Positions 1 to 10,305 are shown, numbered from the stretch's first letter. The stretch: DNA of 64,000 nucleotides from Sporocytophaga sp. (GCF_017745095.1 NZ_JAGHZZ010000004.1:248001-312000), one strand, 5' to 3'. Notes: generated by a model not told the origin, from the letters alone. Translations and numbers: made by a program.

Positions 1-41
1 CACATTGGGTATTATTTTTCACGATGCAATAAGTTAAAAAA

Positions 42-287
42 ATGATACGGCATAATGATATAACTGATAAGGATTTACGTAGTAAAATTAAGCATCAGGA
101 AATACGTTTTGGTGGAAATAGCAAATTGAAAATTTACGGAACTTTGTCTTGTGCTTCAGGCAAAAAGATGAAGAGAGAAATAAGAGTATTCTTTTTTGAG
201 GAAACATTAGCTATAAACAAAGGTTTTCGCCCTTGCGGCCTTTGTATGAAAGAAGCATATAAAAAGTGGAAGAATGAAACTATTTGA
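42..287 (+). CDS. Stand-alone Ada-like metal-binding domain protein
   Basis: An 81-residue protein resembling the N-terminal zinc domain of the Ada methyl-phosphotriester repair protein. The recognisable core is YGTLSC around residue 37 and GFRPCGLC with Cys65 and Cys68. Aligned on RENV/REIRV and FRPCxxC, Cys37 matches the second Ada cysteine (Cys42 of E. coli), while the methyl-accepting Cys38 has no counterpart. No AraC-type DNA-binding or methyltransferase domain follows. It overlaps the downstream AlkB-like gene by 14 bases, so translation is probably coupled and a role in alkylation damage handling is inferred. Family membership is fairly sure; activity is uncertain because the acceptor cysteine is missing. 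Confidence 0.72.
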   Translation: MIRHNDITDKDLRSKIKHQEIRFGGNSKLKIYGTLSCASGKKMKREIRVFFFEETLAINKGFRPCGLCMKEAYKKWKNETI

Positions 288-882
288 GGATATAATTGAC
301 AAATCACGGAATTGGTTGCCCAAAGATGGGACAGTAAATTATTATGGTAAGTTATTCAACCAGGAAAAAGCTGATCATTATTTGAAAATATTGCTTAACA
401 CGATTGAATGGCGAAATGATGAAGCGGTTCTTTTCGGAAAGAAAATTATTACCAAACGAAAAGTGGCGTGGTATGGTGACAAACCTTTTGAATATACTTA
501 TTCAAATACAACCAAATACGCATTGTCTTGGACGAAAGAACTTTTGGAAATCAAAAACATCATTGAAATAGAATCAGGCGAAACATATAATTCTTGTTTA
601 CTTAATCTGTATCACAACGGAGAAGAAGGAATGGCGTGGCACAGCGATGGTGAAACCGACTTGAAGAAAGATGGGGCAATAGGTTCGTTGAGCTTAGGAG
701 CAGAGCGGAAATTTGCCTTCAAAAACAAAGCAACGAAAGAAAAAGTAGAATTAATTTTGGAACACGGAAGCCTGTTAGTGATGAAGGACACAACGCAAAC
801 ACATTGGCTTCATAGGCTACCTTTGAGTAAAAAAATAAAGATGCCCCGAGTAAACCTTACATTTCGGACTATTATTGATTAA
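274..882 (+). CDS. alkB: AlkB-like 2-oxoglutarate/Fe(II)-dependent dioxygenase
   Basis: A 202-residue oxygenase of the AlkB family (ALKBH2/3-like), expected to remove methyl groups from damaged nucleobases by oxidative demethylation using Fe(II), O2 and 2-oxoglutarate. The iron triad is visible: His123 and Asp125 in WHSDGE and His180 in WLHRLP. The 2-oxoglutarate arginines lie in the C-terminal RVNLTFR motif (Arg192, Arg198). Length is normal for bacterial members. The start lies inside the end of the Ada-like gene, which suggests a two-gene alkylation-repair operon. Substrate preference (DNA, RNA or tRNA) cannot be read from the sequence. Confidence 0.88.
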   Translation: MKLFEDIIDKSRNWLPKDGTVNYYGKLFNQEKADHYLKILLNTIEWRNDEAVLFGKKIITKRKVAWYGDKPFEYTYSNTTKYALSWTKELLEIKNIIEIESGETYNSCLLNLYHNGEEGMAWHSDGETDLKKDGAIGSLSLGAERKFAFKNKATKEKVELILEHGSLLVMKDTTQTHWLHRLPLSKKIKMPRVNLTFRTIID

Positions 883-1113
883 CCCGTATAGAAAGTAGTA
901 TTAGCAAAATTTGAAATAGCCTCTTAAATTATTTAATATTATCTAATTGAAAATCTGTATATAGGTTATGGTTGACAATTTATGTTGGCTATAAAGGATT
1001 GTATAAAATTTTCAACCCCACACGGGCAGAACCGTTTGTCCTAATTTTAATAACTAGAAATACTAACAGCTCCGATCTGAATTTTAATTGCTTATAAATT
1101 TTTTGAAAACAAA
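883..1113. other. Intergenic stretch without a gene
   Basis: AT-rich spacer between the AlkB-like gene and the DoxX promoter. No open frame with family resemblance, no strong terminator and no repeat was seen here. The right edge leads into the promoter/operator region at 1114. Confidence 0.5.
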
Positions 1114-1145
1114 TTTGCGAAACCAAATAGTTGCGTATATATTTG
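1114..1145 (+). promoter_or_regulatory. Promoter of the DoxX-ArsR-SRPBCC operon
   Basis: TTTG at 1114-1117, a 20-base spacer and TATATTTG at 1138-1145 match the Bacteroidota consensus (-33 TTTG, 19-21 bases, -7 TAnnTTTG) exactly. Transcription would start near 1152, about 30 bases before the DoxX start codon. Confidence 0.75.
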
Positions 1146-1160
1146 CAACCAATTGGTTTC
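1119..1160. promoter_or_regulatory. Twin palindromic operator of the ArsR-type repressor
   Basis: Two 16-base sites, 1119-1134 and 1145-1160, are inverted copies of each other with 14 of 16 positions matching, separated by 10 bases. The second contains the perfect 12-base palindrome AACCAATTGGTT (1147-1158). One site fills the -33/-7 spacer and the other overlaps the expected transcription start, a layout typical for repression. The ArsR-type regulator encoded in the same operon is the likely ligand (inference). Confidence 0.7.
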
Positions 1161-1182
1161 GTTATACTAAAAAATAATAATT

Positions 1183-1563
1183 ATGAAAAGGAAAATTCTT
1201 TTTGTTTTATGTCTGCTGGCTGGCCTGATGTTTATTAATTCAGGTTTGGATAAATTCTTTCACTATATGCCAATGCCTGAGAATATGCCTGAGAAAATGG
1301 TGAAAGTTGGGAAGGCATTTACAGAAATAGGCTGGCTCATGCCACTTGTTGGTTTCGCAGAGATTCTCGGCGGTTTGTTATTGATCTTCAACAGGACGAG
1401 AGCCCTTGGCGCAATTGTTATCTTACCTGTTTTGATAGGTATTTTACTTTCTACCATCAGCATTTCTCCAGAAGCTTTACCTATCGTTTTTGTACTGTTT
1501 GCAATCATCGGTTGGGTAATGATTGACAATAGAGAAAAGTACTTACCAATAATAAGAAACTAA
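1183..1563 (+). CDS. DoxX family membrane protein
   Basis: A 126-residue protein with four hydrophobic segments, matching small DoxX-family membrane proteins. Features include the N-terminal segment ending in FINSGLDKFFHY, where DoxX proteins carry a conserved G-x-K-F element, and a second segment beginning GFAEILGGLLLI. The biochemical role of the family is unclear; members are often linked to redox or stress functions. It is the first gene after the operator-bearing promoter at 1114 and is followed by an ArsR regulator and an SRPBCC protein, a common operon composition. The start codon lies 22 bases downstream of the last operator base. Confidence 0.85.
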   Translation: MKRKILFVLCLLAGLMFINSGLDKFFHYMPMPENMPEKMVKVGKAFTEIGWLMPLVGFAEILGGLLLIFNRTRALGAIVILPVLIGILLSTISISPEALPIVFVLFAIIGWVMIDNREKYLPIIRN

Positions 1564-1649
1564 TTTAGTTGCTATAATGTCTCTGATTCTCCTAGGTATA
1601 TATTCCCGGCGAATTGAACCAATTAGAATGAATCAATAATCAAAACAAC

Positions 1650-1976
1650 ATGCCAATGAGGAGAGATATTTTTCAAGCTATCGCAGACCCGACAAGAAGA
1701 GCTATTATTGCTTTAATCGCAATACAAGCAATGACCCCTAATGCTATTGCTGAGCATTTTGATACAACGCGACAAGCAGTTTCAAAGCATTTGAAAATAT
1801 TGACTGAATGTGAGCTTGTAAAACAAGAGCATCAGGGCCGAGAAATTTATTATCAACTTGAGATTGATAAAATGAAAGAAATAGACAAATGGTTGGAACA
1901 ATTCAGAAAGATTTGGGAAAGCCGTTTTGAACAACTTGACATACTTTTATCAACTATTAAAAAACAAAAAAAATGA
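1650..1976 (+). CDS. ArsR-family winged-helix transcriptional regulator
   Basis: A 108-residue regulator of the ArsR/SmtB fold, of the type that pairs with SRPBCC proteins rather than sensing metals. The N-terminus [16 protein letters not shown] and the recognition helix region [15 protein letters not shown] are characteristic. No metal-binding cysteine motif is present, so a non-metal signal is likely. Its stop codon overlaps the start of the next gene (ATGA), so the two are translationally coupled. Autoregulation through the two palindromes at 1119-1160 is inferred. Confidence 0.9.
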   Translation: MPMRRDIFQAIADPTRRAIIALIAIQAMTPNAIAEHFDTTRQAVSKHLKILTECELVKQEHQGREIYYQLEIDKMKEIDKWLEQFRKIWESRFEQLDILLSTIKKQKK

Positions 1977-2476
1977 AACATAATTTACAATTCGACTTTC
2001 TAGTAGACAAGAAAAAAAATACACTGACAATAAGACGGGAGTTTTTAGCCGATCGAGAATTAGTTTGGGACTGTTATACCAAGAGAGAGCTTCTTGATCA
2101 ATGGTTTGCACCAAAGCCATTAACAACAAAGACAAAGTCAATGGACTTTCGTGAAGGCGGACATTGGCATTATGCAATGGTAGAACCTAATGGCACGGAA
2201 TACTGGGGATGGACTGATTATCTAAAGATCAAACCAATTGATTATTATACTTCATTGGATGCTTTCTGTAATGCAGAAGGTGAAATTAATAAAGATTTAC
2301 CTCGTGCAGAGTGGCTGGTAACTTTTACAGACAAAGGAGAAAATGCTTTAGTTGAAACTATAGTAACCTACAAATCTCTGGCAGATTTAGAAGCAGTGAT
2401 ACAAATGAATATGGAGCAAGGTATGATAGCAACCCTTGAGAAACTTGACGAATTGTTGTTAACATTAAACAAATAA
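1973..2476 (+). CDS. SRPBCC (AHSA1-like) domain protein
   Basis: A 167-residue protein with the SRPBCC/START-like fold of the AHSA1 family. Recognisable elements are the early [24 protein letters not shown] block, quoted here only in part ([17 protein letters not shown]), the [16 protein letters not shown] block and the C-terminal helix [13 protein letters not shown]. Such proteins bind hydrophobic ligands in a deep cavity; the ligand is unknown here. It overlaps the ArsR gene by four bases. In comparable operons the SRPBCC protein may deliver or sense the signal for the ArsR partner, but that is inference. Length and domain coverage are complete. Confidence 0.88.
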   Translation: MKHNLQFDFLVDKKKNTLTIRREFLADRELVWDCYTKRELLDQWFAPKPLTTKTKSMDFREGGHWHYAMVEPNGTEYWGWTDYLKIKPIDYYTSLDAFCNAEGEINKDLPRAEWLVTFTDKGENALVETIVTYKSLADLEAVIQMNMEQGMIATLEKLDELLLTLNK

Positions 2477-2543
2477 GTTAATGTGTGTATATGGATATAA
2501 TTCAATTTCCATATGAATAATTTTAACTTCAAAATTTAGGGAA

Positions 2544-3161
2544 ATGAAAAATTTCAATAGTAAGGTAGATGATTACATCGCAAAATCGGCCGAATTTGCT
2601 CAACCAATTCTCACTTATTTAAGAGAACTTGTTCACAATACCTGTCCTGATGTAGAAGAAGATATTAAATGGGGAACTCCTCATTATTCTTACAAAGGCG
2701 ATCATTTGTGTATGATGGCAGGTTTTAAAAATCATTGTTCTTTTAGCTTATATAAAGCTGAACTGATGAAAGACAAGGCCATTCAGGACAGCGTGCTGGC
2801 TGGTAAAAAATTTGGGTATATGGATAAGTTGAAAGACATATCTGAATTACCGGCAAAAAAGGTTTTAGTTGCTTACCTTAAAGAAGCTATGGAACTTAAT
2901 GCAAGCGGAACTGCAAAACCAAAAGCTGTAAAAGAAAAATCAACGGAAGAAGTTGTTGCACCGCAGGCATTTATCGACGCATTAAAGAAAAATAAAAAAG
3001 CAAGCTCCATCTTTGAAAGTAAATCTGCATCGTTCCAGAAAGAATACGTCAAATGGATTGCCGAGGCCAAAACAGACGAGACGAGAGATAAAAGAATAGA
3101 GCAAGCACTTGAATGGATAGCAGAGGGTAAAGGTAGATTTTGGCAGTATGCAAAAAAGTGA
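2544..3161 (+). CDS. DUF1801 / YdeI-type protein
   Basis: A 205-residue protein with an N-terminal DUF1801 domain (about residues 10-115, with EDIKWGTPHYSYKG) and a C-terminal YdeI/OmpD-associated segment (about 135-200, with FQKEYVKWIAEAKTDETRDKR). The linker is rich in Lys, Ala and Glu. The molecular function of this family is not established. It follows the SRPBCC gene by 67 bases; a weak 7-base inverted repeat (2488-2494 with 2507-2513) lies in the gap, so it may be a separate unit. The start has AGGGAA a few bases upstream. Confidence 0.82.
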   Translation: MKNFNSKVDDYIAKSAEFAQPILTYLRELVHNTCPDVEEDIKWGTPHYSYKGDHLCMMAGFKNHCSFSLYKAELMKDKAIQDSVLAGKKFGYMDKLKDISELPAKKVLVAYLKEAMELNASGTAKPKAVKEKSTEEVVAPQAFIDALKKNKKASSIFESKSASFQKEYVKWIAEAKTDETRDKRIEQALEWIAEGKGRFWQYAKK

Positions 3162-3255
3162 ATAACCTCTGATATGGGATTGCTGCTAGTTGGGTTGAGA
3201 TAGTAAATCAAACCTCGCGTAGTTTTATTATCTGACCCTAGCTGGCAGCATTCAT

Positions 3256-4713
3256 CTATTGATCGTGTTTCATTAATGAAGGATAAGCATTTTCAGTATG
3301 ATAATAAATCGTTGCGTCCTTCATCTTCTTTATTTTCTTTAAAGGGTGTTGTTTTTTAAATTGGTTCTCACTTGTGTTAAGATAAAGCAGTCGCTCTCCA
3401 TTGGTCCATTCCACAAAATAAAAATCTTTTCCTTGAGTGTCTTTGTAATCCATAGAATATGCTGTTGCGTTATTGATAAGGATAATGGGGATTGGATTAT
3501 TAGAGATGATCAAATTTTTAGATAATTTACTTACTTCATTAAGAACCTCATTATTTTTCCAGTTCACTGTATTGTAGCCAACCCCCTTGTGCCATTGCAG
3601 AGCATTTTTGTATGTCCTGTATGCAGGATAGATAAGCCATAGACAAAGAACAGATATCAGGTATTTTTTATATTTAAAATTTTCAATTGTCCTATCGATT
3701 ATAATAAAGGTAAAAATCATAACAGGGATATATACAGGAGAAAGATATCTGTCGTCGAAATCACATATATCCTTAATGGTATTGATAAGGATGAAAAATC
3801 CAAGATAAGCAAAGATGAAAGAGATAAGTGCATTGAAAGCCGGCGGTATATGTTTTCTTAGTTTCAAACTAAAAATAACACAAGCTAGAATTAGAATGCT
3901 GATGAATGCTAATTTAAATGATGAGCTTAATGTGTTTGGAATAAAGTATGTTGATATAATCTCCAATGCATCTGTAATGTTTCTGAAAATAGATTTGCTA
4001 CCTTTATCGTATTTTATTGAGAGGCTTCCACTTACAATATAATTTCTTATAAGCCATAGGCCCAAAAAGAAGCCTGAGTATATTACATAAGAGATGATGT
4101 TTTTTATTTTTTCACCAAAACTAAAATTTTCTGAAACTATAAGTGCAATGACAGTACTGAAAATAAAGGTGATTCCAATGTATCGGACATAAAACCCAGC
4201 TACTGAATAAAGGACCAGTAAGAAAAGAGATATCCCATTTTTGTTTTCCAGAAATGCTATAAGTGTTGAAAGATATGCAACTGAGAAAACTATAAATAAG
4301 TGGTCCGACCAGAGAAATACTCCATTCTGGACTAATACTGTTGAAAGTCCTATAGATATAAAAGTTATAAGCCGGATGATAGGATTCTTAATTGCTTTTT
4401 TTAGAATGAATATTGAACTGATGAGTATGCATAAAAGAAATATCGCATTGCTCCACATGGCAAAGATAAGTATGTCTAACCCGGTGTATTGGTAAAAAGA
4501 TAACCATAATGCATATCCCGGAGGATATAGGGTTAATCTGTTGCCATGAATATCAAGGAAGAGGTCTGAGTTGGTAAAAGACCTTGCAGCCTGCACGTAA
4601 TAACCAGAATCATGAGTCAGTTCAATTCCATTTGATCCAGCAATCAAAGGGATAAGTGCTGTAAAAAATAATGTGAGTATAAAATAAATAGTAAAAGTTA
4701 TTTTACTTGACAT
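3256..4713 (-). CDS. Polytopic membrane protein, GT-C (GT39/ArnT-like) glycosyltransferase candidate
   Basis: A 485-residue integral membrane protein with roughly ten hydrophobic segments. The first extracytoplasmic loop has HDSGYYVQAARSF with Asp35, placed where GT-C enzymes of the mannosyltransferase/ArnT class carry their catalytic acid, and a YPPGYALW motif follows near residue 65. The C-terminal third is soluble and would lie outside the membrane. Such enzymes transfer sugars from polyprenyl-phosphate donors; the acceptor is unknown. It stands alone, downstream of htpG and separated by a terminator. The assignment rests on topology and the loop motif only. Confidence 0.6.
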   Translation of the reverse strand: MSSKITFTIYFILTLFFTALIPLIAGSNGIELTHDSGYYVQAARSFTNSDLFLDIHGNRLTLYPPGYALWLSFYQYTGLDILIFAMWSNAIFLLCILISSIFILKKAIKNPIIRLITFISIGLSTVLVQNGVFLWSDHLFIVFSVAYLSTLIAFLENKNGISLFLLVLYSVAGFYVRYIGITFIFSTVIALIVSENFSFGEKIKNIISYVIYSGFFLGLWLIRNYIVSGSLSIKYDKGSKSIFRNITDALEIISTYFIPNTLSSSFKLAFISILILACVIFSLKLRKHIPPAFNALISFIFAYLGFFILINTIKDICDFDDRYLSPVYIPVMIFTFIIIDRTIENFKYKKYLISVLCLWLIYPAYRTYKNALQWHKGVGYNTVNWKNNEVLNEVSKLSKNLIISNNPIPIILINNATAYSMDYKDTQGKDFYFVEWTNGERLLYLNTSENQFKKQHPLKKIKKMKDATIYYHTENAYPSLMKHDQ

Positions 4714-4768
4714 AGTTATTTAAATCTTAATTATTATGTGAAAGTAAATCACACATTAGTAAAAATAG

Positions 4769-4799
4769 AAAAAGCTGCCATAAAACACAGCAGCCTTTC
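4769..4799 (-). terminator. Terminator of htpG
   Basis: Read leftward, a GCTGC/GCAGC stem (4790-4794 with 4774-4778), extended by a wobble and A-T pairs, is followed by a T run. It lies after the htpG stop. Confidence 0.6.
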
Positions 4800-4827
4800 C
4801 TGATCATGAAAATAAACTAATTACTGT

Positions 4828-4872
4828 TTATTAACTTTCAGCTTTGAGCTTTCCGCTTTAAACTTTCCGCTT
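4828..4872. repeat. Short tandem AAAGC-type repeat next to the htpG stop
   Basis: Read leftward from 4872, the stretch shows three successive units of about 14 bases of the type TTTAAAGCGGAAAG, TTTAAAGCGGAAAG, CTCAAAGCTGAAAG. The same AAAGC/GCTTT vocabulary recurs at 20636-20832 and 45568-45625. Confidence 0.6.
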
Positions 4873-6689
4873 TAAACTAATGTTAGTTCAACACTTCTTT
4901 TAATGAAGCTTGTAAGGTCATTACCTTTAAGCATTCCCTGAGAAAGCAATGCCAGGTCAAATGCTTGTTTTGCAATTCTTGATTTAGCCTCATCTCCATC
5001 AGCCTGAAGGATTTTCTGTATCGTTTTGTGGTTAGCATTAACGATTACATTGAATTGATCAGGAAATTCTCCAAAGCCAGTTCTTCCGCCCATTGCCATG
5101 TCTTTCATTCTTCTCATAAACTCAGGCATGGTCAGAGATACAGGAAGTTCATCAACAGGAAGCGACTCAACTGTTACAGTCATGTTTGGCTTGCTGATTA
5201 CCTTTTCGAAAATCTCTTTAACTGATTTCTGCTGATCTTCGCTTAGTACACTTTCAAGCTTTTCATCTTTATCTATAAGCTTTTCAACAGTATCAGCATC
5301 GACTCTCTTCAGATGGAATTTTTCATTTTTTCTCTCTGCAAGACCAATGAAATGGCTGTCAATAAGAGTGTCTAGCAAAAGAACATCATAGCCTTTTCTT
5401 TCTGCAGACTGAATGTAAGCGTCCTGTTTACCAGGGTCAGAACTGTAAAGTGCAACAATGTCCTGATTCTTGTCCGTCTGACTATCCTTGATGCGTTCTT
5501 TGTATTCGTTTACTGTGAAGAATTCATTCTTAAGGTTTTTTAACAGACAGAAGTCTTTAGCTTTTTCATAGAATTTATCTTCACTGATCATTCCATATTT
5601 TATGAACACGCCAATGTCATTCCATTTTTCTTCAAAGCCTTTTCTGTCATTGTTAAATAGCTCTGATAGTTTGTCAGCTACTTTTTTAGTTATGTAAGTA
5701 TTGATTTTCTTAACATTTCCATCTGCCTGAAGATAACTTCTTGATACGTTCAGAGGAATGTCCGGAGAATCAATAACACCATGAAGTAACATCAGAAATT
5801 CAGGAACAACATCTTTTACTTCGTCGGTAATGAATACCTGACGACTGTAAAGCTGAATTTTGTTCTTTTGTACTTCGAATTCACCTTTCAATTTAGGGAA
5901 ATATAATATACCAGTTAGGTTGAAAGGATAATCAACATTCAGATGGATCCAGAATAATGGGTCTTCAGTGAATGGATAAAGTTCTTTATAGAAGTTAATG
6001 TAATCTTCGTCTTTCAGTTCAGAAGGTTGTTTGGTCCAGATAGGGTTTGGATTGTTTACAACCTTTGCATCAAACTCAATTTGAACTGGAAGGAATTTAC
6101 AATACTTGTCGAGTATATTCTGAAGCCTGTATTTGTCAAGGAACTCCTTGCTGTCTTCAGCTACATGAAGGATGATGTCTGTACCTCTTGTAGCTTTATC
6201 TGCTGCTGAAATTTCGAACTCAGTGCTACCGTCACATATCCATCTCGCAGGTTCAGAACCTTCTCTGAATGATTTAGTAACGATTTCTACTTTTGAAGCT
6301 ACCATGAAGGCGCTGTAAAAGCCTAATCCAAAGTGTCCGATGATTTGCTTGTCTTCACCTTTGTCTTTGTATTTTTCAAGAAATTCAGTCGCACCGGAAA
6401 AAGCTATCTGGTTGATGTATTTTTTGATTTCATCTGCTGTCATACCGATACCATTGTCGCTAATGGTAATGGTTTTAGCATTTTCGTCCAATGATACGGT
6501 AACTTTTAAGTCACCAACTTCTTCTTTGCATTCCCCGAATGATGCAAGTTTTTTTAATTTTTGGCTGGCGTCTACAGCGTTGGAAACCAGTTCTCTAAGA
6601 AAAATTTCATGGTCCGAATAAAGAAATTTCTTGATTATCGGGAAAATATTTTCGGTGTGAATGGATAAAGTACCTTTTTCTTCTGCCAT
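4872..6689 (-). CDS. htpG: Molecular chaperone HtpG (Hsp90)
   Basis: A 605-residue Hsp90 chaperone, close in length to the 624-residue E. coli HtpG. The GHKL ATP pocket is intact: LRELVSNAVDAS with Glu33 and Asn37, DNGIGM at 78-83 and GHFGLGFYSAF at 118-128. The middle domain contains the SRSYLQ element with its arginine. It lacks the eukaryotic MEEVD tail, as expected for a bacterial protein. It acts in the cytosol as a homodimer that remodels client proteins with the DnaK system. It is monocistronic and divergent from manA; a 7-base inverted repeat at 6756-6772 lies about 70-80 bases upstream and may be a heat-shock operator. Confidence 0.98.
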   Translation of the reverse strand: MAEEKGTLSIHTENIFPIIKKFLYSDHEIFLRELVSNAVDASQKLKKLASFGECKEEVGDLKVTVSLDENAKTITISDNGIGMTADEIKKYINQIAFSGATEFLEKYKDKGEDKQIIGHFGLGFYSAFMVASKVEIVTKSFREGSEPARWICDGSTEFEISAADKATRGTDIILHVAEDSKEFLDKYRLQNILDKYCKFLPVQIEFDAKVVNNPNPIWTKQPSELKDEDYINFYKELYPFTEDPLFWIHLNVDYPFNLTGILYFPKLKGEFEVQKNKIQLYSRQVFITDEVKDVVPEFLMLLHGVIDSPDIPLNVSRSYLQADGNVKKINTYITKKVADKLSELFNNDRKGFEEKWNDIGVFIKYGMISEDKFYEKAKDFCLLKNLKNEFFTVNEYKERIKDSQTDKNQDIVALYSSDPGKQDAYIQSAERKGYDVLLLDTLIDSHFIGLAERKNEKFHLKRVDADTVEKLIDKDEKLESVLSEDQQKSVKEIFEKVISKPNMTVTVESLPVDELPVSLTMPEFMRRMKDMAMGGRTGFGEFPDQFNVIVNANHKTIQKILQADGDEAKSRIAKQAFDLALLSQGMLKGNDLTSFIKRSVELTLV

Positions 6690-6755
6690 TGTATTTTTAT
6701 ATTTAATTAATTTTCTGTTCGATAATTTTCAAAAACCATTCCATTGGAGGGAGAA

Positions 6756-6772
6756 ACTGTCAAACTGACAGT
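6756..6772. promoter_or_regulatory. Inverted repeat upstream of htpG
   Basis: ACTGTCA (6756-6762) and TGACAGT (6766-6772) form a perfect 7-base inverted repeat with a 3-base centre in the htpG/manA divergent region. It resembles a dimeric regulator site; which regulator binds is unknown. Confidence 0.5.
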
Positions 6773-6851
6773 AATTTAATGTAAACATTATCGTCAATAC
6801 TTTTTTGTAGTTTAAATTATATCTATCAATTTTGACGTTTGATATTTTAGT

Positions 6852-7829
6852 ATGGAATTATATCCTTTAAAATTTAACCCGATTTTTAAAGAAAAAATTT
6901 GGGGAGGGCAAAAGATTAAGACTATCCTTGGAAAAGATTTTAGTCCCTTACCAAACTGCGGAGAAACATGGGAGATTTCCGGTGTAAAAGGAAATGTATC
7001 CAAAGTAAGTGAAGGGTTACTAAAGGGCTGTGGCCTGGATGTGCTGATCGAAGAGTATAAGGGGAAACTTGTCGGGGAAAGAATTTATAAGGAATTCGGC
7101 AATGAATTTCCTTTGCTTGTAAAATTTATTGATGCCAATGAAGACTTGAGTATTCAGGTGCATCCTGATGATAAAATTGCGAAAGCTAAACATAGCTGTT
7201 TTGGAAAAACTGAAATGTGGTATGTTTTTCAGGCAGAGGAAGGGGCGAGACTCAATACTGGTTTTCAGAAAGGCGTAACGAAGGAGAAGTACCTTGAATA
7301 CCTGGAAAATAAGAAACTTGAAGAGGTTTTGAATTTTGAAGAGGTAAAATCCGGAGATGTATTTTATCTCCCTGCCGGCAGGGTTCATTTTATCGGCAAA
7401 GGTATTCTGCTTGCTGAAATTCAGCAAACATCTGACATTACTTACCGTATTTACGATTTTGACAGGGTTGATGATAAGGGACAAAAAAGAGAATTGCATA
7501 CGGAGCAGGCTCTCGATGTCATCGATTTTAACTATTATTCCGATTACAAAACCCGATATAGTGATAGGGTGAATACTCCGGTTCAGCTTGTTCAGAGTGT
7601 TTGCTTTACAACAAATTTGCTGCATGTAAACGGAGTAATCTCAAGATCTTATAAAGGTCTGGATTGTTTTGTGATCTATGTTTGCTTTGAAGGTGAGGCT
7701 GTTATTAAGTATGGAAAAGAATCGGTTGATATTCAGAAGGGAGATTCGGTTTTGATTCCGGCAACTATTGATGAGGTGACAGTGGAAAGCATTTCTGAAA
7801 CCAAACTTTTGGAATCTTATATAGATTAA
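6852..7829 (+). CDS. manA: Mannose-6-phosphate isomerase, class I
   Basis: A 325-residue cupin-fold phosphomannose isomerase of the short (Bacillus-like) class. It interconverts fructose 6-phosphate and mannose 6-phosphate, feeding GDP-mannose and surface glycans. Zinc ligands are visible: Gln102 and His104 in QVHPDD, Glu121, and His179 in LPAGRVHFIG. The TYRIYDFDR motif follows at 197-205. It is divergent from htpG and ends in its own terminator. Together with pgi nearby it covers hexose-phosphate interconversion, though the two genes are on opposite strands. Confidence 0.95.
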   Translation: MELYPLKFNPIFKEKIWGGQKIKTILGKDFSPLPNCGETWEISGVKGNVSKVSEGLLKGCGLDVLIEEYKGKLVGERIYKEFGNEFPLLVKFIDANEDLSIQVHPDDKIAKAKHSCFGKTEMWYVFQAEEGARLNTGFQKGVTKEKYLEYLENKKLEEVLNFEEVKSGDVFYLPAGRVHFIGKGILLAEIQQTSDITYRIYDFDRVDDKGQKRELHTEQALDVIDFNYYSDYKTRYSDRVNTPVQLVQSVCFTTNLLHVNGVISRSYKGLDCFVIYVCFEGEAVIKYGKESVDIQKGDSVLIPATIDEVTVESISETKLLESYID

Positions 7830-7853
7830 GTAAGAAATAGATATTTAAATTGG

Positions 7854-7889
7854 AATCCTTCTCTTCTTTAAAAGGGAGGGATTTTTTAT
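7854..7889 (+). terminator. Terminator of manA
   Basis: A 12-base stem with two wobble pairs (7854-7865 with 7872-7883) is followed by a T run, directly after manA. Confidence 0.75.
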
Positions 7890-8008
7890 TTTCAGCATCA
7901 AGGTAAATATGTTTTTTGTAGGGCAGGATTAGAAGAAAAAGGGGAACAAAATAAAAAAACAGGAATCGATGCAAAACCTCGCAAGCAATTCCTGGTAAAA
8001 GACAAACC

Positions 8009-8275
8009 TCAGCTTGCCATTTTTTGCTTTTGTACCGGCGACACTGCTTTGGGATTTATTTTTGCTGCCTGTACCGTTGTTCTTTTAATTTTATTCTTTG
8101 CTCCTGCTGTATTTCCTGATTTCCAGATGAGATAGTAAACAAATATTGACAATACGATAGTGCCAATAGAAGCAAGCATTGTTATTCTATAGGTGTTCAC
8201 ATCTTCAACAGCTTCAGCATGCGTAACAGGTATTACAAGTATATATGTTATAAGAATTAATAGAATCTTCTTCAT
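8009..8275 (-). CDS. Small membrane protein of unknown function
   Basis: An 88-residue protein with an N-terminal signal-like segment (MKKILLILITYILVIPVTHA), one further transmembrane helix (about residues 30-50, MLASIGTIVLSIFVYYLIW) and a basic, Lys-rich C-terminal tail of about 35 residues. It matches no family that I recognise. The tail would lie in the cytoplasm if the first segment is cleaved. It is a single gene between manA and pgi, on the same strand as pgi but downstream of the pgi terminator. Confidence 0.6.
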   Translation of the reverse strand: MKKILLILITYILVIPVTHAEAVEDVNTYRITMLASIGTIVLSIFVYYLIWKSGNTAGAKNKIKRTTVQAAKINPKAVSPVQKQKMAS

Positions 8276-8439
8276 ATGTTGTTGGAGTAAATGTTCCTCT
8301 TATTTGAAGAACAGGAGCGAGAAATGATATGTTTGTGATAGCGCTAGAGGTATTGATTTTATTGGTGGTTTGGAGGAGTTGTAATTTTGTGAACAGTGGA
8401 AATGCCGGTTTGGTAGTCTGTACAGCTAATATGAGAAGT

Positions 8440-8475
8440 TAAAAAAAAGAGGCAACCTTGATGAGGTTGCCTCTG
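8440..8475 (-). terminator. Terminator of pgi
   Basis: A perfect 11-base stem (AGAGGCAACCT at 8448-8458 with AGGTTGCCTCT at 8464-8474); leftward it is followed by a run of eight T. It sits about 20 bases after the pgi stop. Confidence 0.9.
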
Positions 8476-8495
8476 CATATTTGTAGTAACTATTA

Positions 8496-10178
<1,683 letters not shown>

Positions 10179-10305
10179 TCAATTTCCTCCATAACTAATG
10201 GCGGTAAATAGATTTTCACTATTTCGATTTTATTCGAAAAATCCGCCAAATATAAGAAAATGATAGAAAATATCGGGATTTTCCCAGATCCATTATGGTT
10301 GTCAA

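Noticed and set aside
1-41. Possible tail of an upstream gene at the left edge
   Set aside because: Too short to assign a frame; no recognisable end of a protein.
4828-4872. Possible CRISPR-like tandem repeat
   Set aside because: Units of about 14 bases adjoin without spacers, and no cas genes are present.
7020-7625. A 201-codon open frame antisense to manA
   Set aside because: Lies entirely inside manA on the opposite strand, has no family resemblance and no ribosome-binding site; a shadow frame.
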